NCBI GenBank assembly: GCA_964585635.1
Contig: CAZPEV010000124.1
Span: forward strand, 1-9,926
Length of the DNA stretch: 9,926 nucleotides
Origin: CAZPEV01 sp964585635
GTDB taxonomy: Bacteria > Zixibacteria > MSB-5A5 > GN15 > JAAZOE01
Direction of reading: 5' to 3'
The notes under the pieces are model-generated. The model was given only the letters and a program-made list of their open reading frames with translations, was not told the DNA's origin and ran no database searches. The stretch's first letter is position 1; every line of letters starts with the position of its first letter. Below, piece by piece: positions 1-7,103 of this stretch. The translations under genes were made by a program, and so were the position numbers.

Positions 1-793
1 AAATCGGATTATACTCCGGACCAAGCTTGAAGCCGAAGGTTGCGGGCGACACCAGGACATAGGCTGCCGACACGAACGTCCGCTCGCCGTTAATCTCCTG
101 GTACACTAGTGGGGTCTGTTCGGTAACCGTGCCCCATTTCGTCTCCACGACCAATTCCCCGGACGCGGTCGCCGCAACCGAAACGGCCCCCTCGTAGGAG
201 ATTCGGATCCTGTCGACGTCAGCTCCCGGCGAAACGACGAAGTCATACTCCATCCGACGGCCGTCGCCGTAATATTTGAGATCGATGTCCGGGTAGATGT
301 CCCGGTACAGAACGGCGCGGTAACCGGGCACGTTGGTCCGCCACCGCGAATGATCCTGGCCCAGATAGAAATTGCTGAACCCCTCCGTCCGATCAAGCCC
401 CAGATCCTGGGGCGCGGCCTTGGCTCCGACAAACCGGGCTTTCAGCAGCAGTGTCTCGGTACCGTTGTCTGCCCGGCCTCCAATCGATGGCAGATCAGTC
501 GCAAGCGACTTTGTCTCATTCGCCCCTTTTGAGAGATGATAGTATGCGCCGCCGGAGCTAAACCACATGGTGGCGCCCCCGGCATTGGCTCTAAAGAGAA
601 TGCTGTCAGCCCACTGGCCCTGATTGGGGGTAAAGACCAATGGCATATCTTCTCTTGTCGGTGCTCCAATAGCCGGCGCCGACTTCACAACGGCGGGCGC
701 TGTCCACTGGCTCTGTACCTCCGTCTCGGACGATAGCGCCGCGACGAAGATAAGAATCGATATTGGACCGAGAGCTCTTTGAATCAGTCGCAC
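1..793 (-). CDS. Secreted SBBP-type beta-propeller protein, N-terminal part (runs off left edge)
   Basis: 264 codons are visible, open to the left edge. The start is GTG at 793-791, with AAGGAGGG (805-798) just upstream. An overlapping ATG at 795-793 is in another frame and soon meets a stop. Residues 1-28 form a signal peptide: Arg at 2 and 6, a hydrophobic core ILIFVAAL (13-20), then a polar stretch. The mature part shows the N-terminal domain that typically precedes SBBP repeats: FTPNQGQW (54-61), then FYLGQD with WRTNVPGY, then a DIYPDIDLKYYG motif followed by MEYDFVVSPGAD, and later TPLVYQEINGER. Proteins of this class are large, exported and usually carry many beta-propeller or Ig-like repeats further on; their function is generally unknown, with surface or adhesion roles often supposed. 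The repeats themselves would lie outside this window. The gene diverges from the transporter operon and shows no functional link to it. Family call is from motif memory. Confidence 0.82.
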   Translation of the reverse strand, partial: MRLIQRALGPISILIFVAALSSETEVQSQWTAPAVVKSAPAIGAPTREDMPLVFTPNQGQWADSILFRANAGGATMWFSSGGAYYHLSKGANETKSLATDLPSIGGRADNGTETLLLKARFVGAKAAPQDLGLDRTEGFSNFYLGQDHSRWRTNVPGYRAVLYRDIYPDIDLKYYGDGRRMEYDFVVSPGADVDRIRISYEGAVSVAATASGELVVETKWGTVTEQTPLVYQEINGERTFVSAAYVLVSPATFGFKLGPEYNPI

Positions 794-1162
794 ATTTCCC
801 TCCTTGTTCAATCGAGATCGCTGCGGGGCACATAGGTACTATCTATCAGGCTCCAGAACGATGCCAAATCATACATATTATCCGGAGAAGTCCTGGGGCC
901 GCCGGCCTTCGCATATCTCATTGATTGACAATATATTGACTACGAGAAAGCGGCCCAATTGTCCAGAACTTAGAACCTTGGGGTGATCCTCACGATCTGA
1001 AGTGCCCAGTCCTTTGTGATTGGTGGCGGCTTGCCGCCCTCGTACCGGAGATATTTGGCCAGGCCTGGGGCTGTTCTTTGACTATGAAGGTCGACAATCA
1101 TGGTGATGACAAATGACTAAATCACAAATCAGGAGGGGCTGTTCTATATCGATTCCCAATAA
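794..1162. other. Divergent intergenic region
   Basis: No complete recognisable gene lies here. It must hold the promoter of the minus-strand secreted protein. The best -10 candidate on that strand is TATGAT (873-868), about 75 bases upstream of the GTG, but no good -35 accompanies it. An AT-rich patch at 921-940 contains ATTGAC twice (924-929 and 935-940), 11 bases apart. A coding-like fragment at 970-1101 is listed separately. The stretch 1102-1162 shows nothing I can name apart from a purine run AGGAGGGG near 1131-1138 with no start codon at a useful distance. Confidence 0.6.
970..1101 (-). pseudogene. Short coding-like fragment, possible C-terminal remnant of a lost gene
   Basis: On the minus strand a 43-residue frame runs from ATG (1101-1099) to TAA (972-970). 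Its last 33 residues read like the natural end of a protein: APGLAKYLRYEGGK followed by PPPITKDWALQIVRITPRF. The codons are mostly G/C-ending and the mix of charged, aromatic and beta-strand-like residues resembles coding sequence. The ATG has no Shine-Dalgarno sequence and the first eight residues look random, so I read this as the tail of a decayed gene rather than a working small protein. The continuation upstream in the same frame hits a stop about 14 bases before the ATG, and I see no matching coding in the other frames. Family not recognised. A genuine small protein or a chance frame are the alternatives. Confidence 0.35.
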
Positions 1163-1189
1163 CGGACAACCTGTCCGGAACCGGACAGG
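1163..1189. promoter_or_regulatory. Inverted-repeat activator site (putative UAS of the operon's sigma-54 regulator)
   Basis: A perfect 9-base inverted repeat CCTGTCCGG / CCGGACAGG (1170-1178 and 1181-1189) is separated by AA. Written as half-sites it is TGTCCG-N4-CGGACA, and an additional CGGACA half-site lies just upstream (1163-1168), giving three alternating half-sites. Fis-type helix-turn-helix domains of NtrC-family activators bind such dyads as upstream activating sequences, and this operon encodes one. The dyad centre is about 111 bases upstream of the adaptor ATG at 1291. Binding by that regulator is inferred; a repressor operator is an alternative. Confidence 0.6.
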
Positions 1190-1210
1190 ATCGGTCGTAC
1201 TCGACAGAGG

Positions 1211-1223
1211 TAATTCATTGATA
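1211..1223 (-). promoter_or_regulatory. IHF-like binding site
   Basis: TAATTCATTGATA matches, on the reverse strand, the enterobacterial IHF consensus WATCAANNNNTTR at every specified base. It lies between the inverted repeat (1163-1189) and the -24/-12-like element (1231-1244), the order expected when DNA bending brings a sigma-54 activator to its promoter. By simple base odds such a match in about 120 bases is unlikely but not negligible, and whether this organism has IHF or only HU is unknown. Confidence 0.35.
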
Positions 1224-1230
1224 ATCAGTA

Positions 1231-1245
1231 TGGTACGATCCGGCA
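1231..1245 (+). promoter_or_regulatory. Weak -24/-12-like (sigma-54) promoter candidate
   Basis: TGGTACGATCCGGCA resembles the sigma-54 consensus TGGCACG-N4-TTGCA. The -24 half matches at six of seven bases, but the -12 half is CGGC rather than TTGC, and the GG-to-GC spacing is 9 instead of the standard 10. It sits about 52 bases downstream of the dyad centre, and would place the transcript start near 1256, leaving a leader of about 35 bases before ATG 1291. No better GG-N10-GC match was seen in 1190-1290. A sigma-70-like GATAAT (1220-1225) lacks a convincing -35. Confidence 0.28.
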
Positions 1246-1290
1246 TGCGATTTGATTCGTCCTCGGATAATGGCCCAATTGGAGATGCGT

Positions 1291-2541
1291 ATGGATAGAG
1301 AACTACCACCGGAAATAGCCCGGAAGAATCGTCGGAAGAAGTACGCCAAGATCGCTGCGGTTCCGATCCTCCTGGTTCTGGCGATATGGATATTCAGCGC
1401 CGTCATTACACGGTCCGTGAGCCGCACCTCTATCCGTACGGCGGTAGCCGAAATGGGACCGCTTGAGGCCACCATTACGGCGTCCGGTGTTGTCATTCCC
1501 GATTTTGAACAGGCCATCACCTCTCCCATTCAATCCCGGATTGACACCGTCTATCTTCGTTCGGGAGATACCATAAGGACCGGTCAGGCAATACTGCGCC
1601 TTGACCTGGAATCGATTCGCCTCTCCTATACCAAATCGATGAACGAGTTGGAGCTTCTGCGCAATGAAAAAGCACGGCTTGACCTGGAATTGCAGCAGCA
1701 AAAGGCGGAGTTGAAAACCCAATACGAAGTCAAGGAAATGCAGACCCGCTTCATATCATCGCAGTTTGAGCGGGAACAGCAACTGTACAAAATCGGCGGC
1801 AGCACCAAAGAGGGGTTGGAACGGGCGGATTTGAATGCCGCCATCGCGCAAAAAGAATTGGAGCAACTGGCGGAGAAACTGAAAAACCAGGAGGCGACAC
1901 TGGCGGCAAATCGACGGGCGTTGGACCTCAAAATCAAAATCCAGGAAAACACGATCGCCGAAACACGCCGGCAAATGGACCGAGCCGAAGCCCGGGTCGA
2001 CCGCGACGGCATCGTGACCTGGGTTAACGAAAACATCGGCGCCGCTGTCAATCCGGGCGATGTCATCGCCCGGATTGCCGATCTGAGCAGTTTTCGCGTC
2101 GAGGCCAAAATATCGGACGTTCATGCCGACAAGCTGGTCGACGGCGGGCCGGTGCGAGTCCGGGTCAACGAGCGCGATTTGAATGGCAAGGTCGCCGGCG
2201 TCAATCCCTCGGTTCAAAACGGCGTCATGACTTTTCTCGTGGAATTGGATGATAAGGCGGATAAGTCGCTTCGCCCCCAGTTGCGGGCCGATGTCTTTGT
2301 CGTGACGGCCTCCAAGCCGAACGTGCTGCGGGTAAAGAACGGGCCTTTCTACGACGGCCTGATGGAGCATAAGGTGTTTGTGGTCAAGGGCAACACGGCG
2401 GTGCGCCGGGAAGTGACGGCGGGGGTCTCCAATTTTGATTACGTGGAACTTCAGGGAGATATCAAACCGGGCGACGAAGTAATCATCTCGGATATGAAAA
2501 GCTACCTCAGTATGAGTGAGGTTTCCATAACAGACCGATAG
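1291..2541 (+). CDS. Periplasmic adaptor (HlyD/MacA-type membrane fusion protein)
   Basis: This 416-residue protein should link the inner-membrane ABC transporter encoded next to it with an outer-membrane channel. I chose ATG 1291 because GGAG (1281-1284) lies six bases upstream and homologues commonly begin MDR-x-(L/I)-x-PE. TTG 1252 and ATG 1270 are in frame but lack such a signal, and 1252 overlaps the putative promoter region. A basic N-terminus precedes one membrane anchor at about residues 19-39. The first half of the barrel-sandwich (lipoyl) domain is at 60-105 (GVVIPDFE, then VYLRSGDTIRTGQAIL). A long charged, Gln/Glu/Lys-rich helical hairpin fills about 106-232. The second lipoyl half follows at 235-270 (GIVTWVN, GAAVNPGDVIARI), then beta-barrel and membrane-proximal domains to the C-terminus (GDEVIIS). 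Length and domain order are normal for the family. It is the first gene of the operon; the substrate cannot be told. Confidence 0.9.
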   Translation: MDRELPPEIARKNRRKKYAKIAAVPILLVLAIWIFSAVITRSVSRTSIRTAVAEMGPLEATITASGVVIPDFEQAITSPIQSRIDTVYLRSGDTIRTGQAILRLDLESIRLSYTKSMNELELLRNEKARLDLELQQQKAELKTQYEVKEMQTRFISSQFEREQQLYKIGGSTKEGLERADLNAAIAQKELEQLAEKLKNQEATLAANRRALDLKIKIQENTIAETRRQMDRAEARVDRDGIVTWVNENIGAAVNPGDVIARIADLSSFRVEAKISDVHADKLVDGGPVRVRVNERDLNGKVAGVNPSVQNGVMTFLVELDDKADKSLRPQLRADVFVVTASKPNVLRVKNGPFYDGLMEHKVFVVKGNTAVRREVTAGVSNFDYVELQGDIKPGDEVIISDMKSYLSMSEVSITDR

Positions 2542-2571
2542 CCAACAAAATCAGATTTATGCCATAGGAGT

Positions 2572-2578
2572 AAAGGAA
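2572..2578 (+). promoter_or_regulatory. Ribosome binding site of the ABC ATPase gene
   Basis: AAAGGAA lies six bases before ATG 2585 and fixes this start. The 43-base gap after the adaptor stop shows no hairpin terminator, so transcription should read through. Confidence 0.6.
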
Positions 2579-2584
2579 CCGGAT

Positions 2585-3250
<666 letters not shown>

Positions 3251-3260
3251 CGGGGATGTC

Positions 3261-4496
3261 ATGCTGAAAAATTATATTAAGATCGCCTGGAAGGTGCTGT
3301 TGCGGCGGAAGTTTTTCACTGCCATCAGCCTGTTCGGCATCAGCTTCACGCTTTTGGTTCTCATGCTGGCGGTTTCCTTCGTCACCTTTTTCCTCGAACC
3401 GGCCAAGCCGGGATCAAGGCTCGACCGGACCATGTTCGCCACGCGCATTGAATATCGGTCGGAAAGTAATCATATCATCTCTACCCCCAGTTACGACTTT
3501 CTTGATAATAATGTGCGTACTTTAACCCGGCCGGAAAAAGTCTCGATTCTGTCGAACAATGAAACCACTGTCTGTTATGTCAATAATCGGAAACTGACTC
3601 TGGATGTGAAGTACACTGATAGTTATTTTTGGGATATCCTGGAGTGTCGCTTTCTCGAGGGCCGACCATATGACTCGGCCACGGTCGCGTCCGCCGCCAA
3701 GGTGGCCGTCATCAGTGAAAAAATGCGGCACAATTATTTCGGAGATGCATCGGCCGTGGACAAGGAGATTGAAATCGGCGCCGATAAATATCGGGTGGTT
3801 GGGGTCATCGACAACCGCGAAATACCTCTGGTGTACGCCTTCGCCGACGTCTATTTCCCCATGACGACGGCAAAAGGCGATCTGTTCTCCGGCAAATATT
3901 GGGGCGATTACATGGCCCTGGTACTGGCCGCCCACAAGGCGGATTGGGGTGCAATCCGGAATGAACTTCGAGCGAGGATCGAGGAGATCAAACGCCAGAA
4001 TCCGAAAATCACCAAACTGACCTGTATCATGGGGAGTCCGCTCGATGAGACCGCATACCTCTTCTTCGAAGACAATCCCGCGCGCGGAAAGGTCTTGATG
4101 GTATCAGTTGGCATTTTGATGGGCATTCTGTTTATGCTCCTGCCGACCGTAAACCTGGTCAACCTCAATCTCAGCCGAATCATCGAACGTTTTTCCGAGA
4201 TCGGCGTGCGCAAGGCCTTCGGGGCTTCGTCGATGACGTTGGTCGGTCAGTTTATTGTCGAAAACGTCATCCTGACCCTTATCGGCGGCGCAATCGGATT
4301 GGCCGGGGCGGCTGTCGCGCTGGACATCGTGAATTCCAGCGGCCTGTCACCGTTCGGCCATTTCAGTCTCAACCTGACCATATTTGTTTACAGTATCATC
4401 ATTTGTTTGTTCTTCGGCCTCTTCTCCGGGGTCTATCCGGCATTCAAAATGTCCCGGGTGCATCCGGTCGAGGCGTTGAGAGGGGGACGGTTATGA
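3261..4496 (+). CDS. ABC transporter permease 1, MacB-like periplasmic core plus FtsX domain
   Basis: 411 residues with the MacB-type layout. There is one N-terminal membrane helix (about 18-44, preceded by the basic segment KVLLRRKFF), then a large periplasmic domain (about 45-275) containing the typical VVGVIDN strand. The C-terminal FtsX domain has three helices (about 280-305, 330-355, 370-395). The conserved cytoplasmic FSEIGVRKAFGAS (311-323) is the coupling-helix region that contacts the ATPase, and the C-terminus ends in the usual Pro-Val-Glu-Ala-Leu-Arg motif. It pairs with the different permease 2, so the working complex is probably a heterodimeric permease with two ATPase copies. 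A weak GGGG (3253-3256) precedes ATG 3261. Its stop overlaps the next start as ATGA (4493-4496), indicating translational coupling. Confidence 0.92.
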   Translation: MLKNYIKIAWKVLLRRKFFTAISLFGISFTLLVLMLAVSFVTFFLEPAKPGSRLDRTMFATRIEYRSESNHIISTPSYDFLDNNVRTLTRPEKVSILSNNETTVCYVNNRKLTLDVKYTDSYFWDILECRFLEGRPYDSATVASAAKVAVISEKMRHNYFGDASAVDKEIEIGADKYRVVGVIDNREIPLVYAFADVYFPMTTAKGDLFSGKYWGDYMALVLAAHKADWGAIRNELRARIEEIKRQNPKITKLTCIMGSPLDETAYLFFEDNPARGKVLMVSVGILMGILFMLLPTVNLVNLNLSRIIERFSEIGVRKAFGASSMTLVGQFIVENVILTLIGGAIGLAGAAVALDIVNSSGLSPFGHFSLNLTIFVYSIIICLFFGLFSGVYPAFKMSRVHPVEALRGGRL

Positions 4497-5681
4497 CCTG
4501 GCATATACTCCGGCTGATCTGGAACCGCCGCAAAAGCAACGCGATAATCATGATCGAAATCTTTCTTTCCTTCCTCGTGCTCTTCGCGCTGGGGAGCATG
4601 ACCTATTATAGTGTCGGCAACTACCTGACGCCGTTGGGCTTTACCTATGATAACGTCGTCGTATTGCGGATGAACTGTAACCAGTTCGATTACGATCCCC
4701 GCGAGATGTTTCTGCAGATTGGCCGCGAAATCCGCTCCTTTACAGAGGTCGTACAGGTCAGTATGGCCAGCTCGAATCTGCCGTACTCCCGCAACTCCTG
4801 GGGAACATCTCTGTTCAGCGATAATCGTGAATTCCAAAACGATGTCTTCTACGTCGATGACGACTTTGCCACCACCATGGGCCTGGCCGTGGTCGAGGGA
4901 CGGTGGTTCGGCCCCGAAGACAACGGCGCCAGGCTGAAACCGATTGTCATCAACCGGAAACTGCGTGAAGCTATGTTCGGCTCGCAACCGGCGCTGGGCA
5001 AAATCGTGACGGAGGATCAGTACGATCCCAACCGCGGCGGCGACATCGCCAAAAAGATAGACGAATACACCGTCGTCGGCGTCATCGATAATTATCGCTA
5101 CCACGGCGAATTCGCATCACCCGACAACGGCTTTTTCCGGAGAAATATCCTGACCGACTCCTCGTCGAATGAGATGGTGGGGGCGCTGATAAAGGTTCGC
5201 AGCGGTGCCGGCGTGGCCTTCGAAGAGAAGCTGATGAAGCGGCTGCAGGCCATGGCGCCGGGGTGGACTTTCCGGATCGGTCCATTGAAAGATGCGCGGG
5301 CTACCTATCTTCGGGACGAGCTTTTAGTAATCGTGGTTTTCTTTGTCGTCGCCGGATTTCTTATCTTCAACGTCGCCCTCGGATTGTATGGCGTTCTCAG
5401 AGATTGGCTTGCGCTCTGCGGTTGGAGCGGATGCGCGCCGGATTTCCGGGCAAATTCTGGGAGAATCGCTGATGATGGCGACGCTGGGAATCGTCCTGGG
5501 TGTATTTTTCGCGATTCAGGTACCTATTGCCGGGCTTGTCGAGTCAGTCGGCACTGGAACATATGTGTTGGCCATTTTCTCAGCGATTGCTTTCATCTAT
5601 CTTATTGTCACCGTGTGCGCATTGTACCCGAGCCGTCTGGCGGCCCGAATTCAGCCGGCGGAGGCGCTCCGAGATGAATAG
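4493..5681 (+). pseudogene. ABC transporter permease 2, frame broken at about 5397
   Basis: The start is ATG 4493, inside the ATGA overlap with permease 1 and preceded by AGGGGG (4481-4486). Residues 1-302 are normal: one N-terminal membrane helix (about 18-40), a periplasmic core with VVGVIDNYRYHGEF, and the first FtsX helix ending FNVALGLYGVL (codon CTC 5396-5398). From there the original frame gives nonsense rich in Cys/Gly/Arg up to TGA 5675-5677. The correct continuation, SEIGLRSAVGAD through ILGES, two further helices and QPAEALRDE, resumes in another frame from TCA 5397-5399 to TAG 5679-5681. Family members have about 7-8 residues (typically starting Trp-x-Asn and containing Arg-Arg) between the GVL and EIGLR motifs. 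These are missing here, so the event looks like a deletion of about 23-26 bases rather than a single-base slip. As sequenced the product lacks its ATPase-coupling segment and last two helices, so the pair is probably non-functional unless this is an assembly error. Confidence 0.85.
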
Positions 5682-5732
5682 GCGGCAATCCTGGCGAAAA
5701 ATCCGTATATTAGGGTGGATTTGAGGCAAGGC

Positions 5733-7103
5733 ATGATTCTGATTATCGACGACGACCAGGCTGTCCGTTCATCACTCACCCTGCTGCTGAAGCAGGCCGG
5801 ATTCCGGTCGATAACTGCGGGAGGTCCTGATGAGGCGCTGGCGGCCGCGGCGGAGCATCCCCCTGATCTATTCATTCTGGACATGAATTTCTCGGTCATG
5901 ACCACCGGCGAGGAAGGGATGGCGCTCTTGCGGAAGATCAAACAACGCTACCCCGACCGGCCGGTCATCCTGATCACCGCCTGGGGCTCCATTCCTTTGG
6001 CGGTGGAAGGAATAAAAGCCGGGGCGGCTGATTTCATCACCAAACCCTGGAACAATGACCATTTCTTACAGACGGTCAAAACCGCGCTCAGTCTTTCGCG
6101 GACGGCCAAAGATGACACCCCTCCCACTCGCACCCGCGCCCAACTCGATGCCCTCTATGATTTCGAGAAGATCGTCGGCGTCGATAAAGGCCTGATAGCT
6201 GTCCTTCGGACGGTGGGGCGGGTCAGCGCCACCGACGCCCCGGTGCTAATCATCGGCGAAAGCGGTACCGGCAAAGAATTGATCGCCGAGGCCATCCATA
6301 TGAATAGCCCGCGCCGCCACGCCCCGTTGGTGCGGGTGAACTTGGGAGGCATTCCCGCCTCCCTTTTCGAAAGCGAGATGTTCGGGCACCGAAAGGGGGC
6401 GTTTACCGACGCCGTCCGGGATCGTATCGGCCGTTTCGCTATGGCTGATGGCGGAACCATTTTTCTGGATGAGATCAGCGAACTGGATCTGAATAGCCAG
6501 GTGAAACTTTTGCGTGTCCTTCAGGATCGCAGCTTCGAGGTGTTGGGAACCAGCATCACTTCAACCGTCGATTTCCGGTTGGTCTGTGCCTCTAATCGTG
6601 ATTTGCGGACTTTGGTCGGTGAGCGAAGGTTGCGGGAAGACTTGTACTATCGCATCAACCTGATCACCCTCACCCTGCCGCCGCTACGGGAGCGGCCCGA
6701 TGATATTCCGCTGCTGGTGGAATACTTCGTTGACAATCTGAAGACGATCTACCGGCGGCCGAATCTGGCGGTGAGCCCGCGGGCGCTGGCCTGGCTCAGT
6801 ACCCTCCCCTGGCCCGGCAATATCCGGGAGTTGAAAAACCTGACGGAACGGACGGTTTTGGTCGCCAACCGTGACGATTTGGACATCGATGATTTCAAGG
6901 CGCAGTTCCATCCCGCCCCCTCACGGGGTCATGGCGATGAGCTTCCGGCGGTCGGGATTTTCACGCTCGACGAGATGGAGAAATCGATGATTCTCAAAGC
7001 GCTGGAATTCCACGGCCACAACGTCAGCAAGGTCGCCCGTGCGCTGGGGCTAAGCCGGGCGGCGCTGTATCGACGGTTGGAAAAATATGGTATCTCAATA
7101 TGA
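5733..7103 (+). CDS. Sigma-54-dependent response regulator (NtrC family)
   Basis: 456 residues in the full REC / AAA+ / Fis-HTH order. I prefer ATG 5733, which has GAGG six bases upstream, over the in-frame GTG 5715, which has no ribosome binding site; the protein then begins MILIIDDD as relatives do. The receiver has the acidic pocket Asp6-Asp8, phospho-acceptor Asp50 (FILDMNFS), Thr82 and Lys104 (ITKPW). The AAA+ domain has Walker A GESGTGKE (175-182), the sigma-54 contact loop as GAFTDA (222-227) instead of GAFTGA, and Walker B GGTIFLDE (240-247). A Fis-type helix-turn-helix (NVSKVARALGLSRAALYRRL, 430-449) ends the protein. It should open sigma-54 promoters when phosphorylated by the kinase encoded next; the dyad at 1163-1189 is the obvious local target. 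It lies about 50 bases after permease 2 and overlaps the kinase by ATGA. Confidence 0.95.
   Translation: MILIIDDDQAVRSSLTLLLKQAGFRSITAGGPDEALAAAAEHPPDLFILDMNFSVMTTGEEGMALLRKIKQRYPDRPVILITAWGSIPLAVEGIKAGAADFITKPWNNDHFLQTVKTALSLSRTAKDDTPPTRTRAQLDALYDFEKIVGVDKGLIAVLRTVGRVSATDAPVLIIGESGTGKELIAEAIHMNSPRRHAPLVRVNLGGIPASLFESEMFGHRKGAFTDAVRDRIGRFAMADGGTIFLDEISELDLNSQVKLLRVLQDRSFEVLGTSITSTVDFRLVCASNRDLRTLVGERRLREDLYYRINLITLTLPPLRERPDDIPLLVEYFVDNLKTIYRRPNLAVSPRALAWLSTLPWPGNIRELKNLTERTVLVANRDDLDIDDFKAQFHPAPSRGHGDELPAVGIFTLDEMEKSMILKALEFHGHNVSKVARALGLSRAALYRRLEKYGISI

Noticed and set aside
1018..1038. Sigma-54-like TGGTGGCGGCTTGC and the hairpin GGCGG-CTTG-CCGCC
   Set aside because: GG-to-GC spacing is 9, it lies inside the coding-like fragment with no gene closely downstream on the plus strand, and the hairpin has no T-run.
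1252..1290. Longer adaptor starting at TTG 1252 or ATG 1270
   Set aside because: No ribosome binding site at either codon, the extra residues do not look like the family, and ATG 1291 has GGAG six bases upstream and a family-like N-terminus.
4403..4492. Upstream ATG 4403 for permease 2
   Set aside because: This would add 30 residues translated from within permease 1 coding sequence; ATG 4493 in the ATGA overlap gives the typical start of the family.
4433..5104. Minus-strand open frame opposite permease 2 (223 residues)
   Set aside because: It overlaps a well-supported permease N-terminal region and shows no recognisable domain.
5390..5405. Programmed ribosomal frameshift in permease 2
   Set aside because: There is no slippery heptamer or following hairpin at the junction (GTTCTCAGAG), and residues expected by homology are missing, which a ribosomal shift would not explain.
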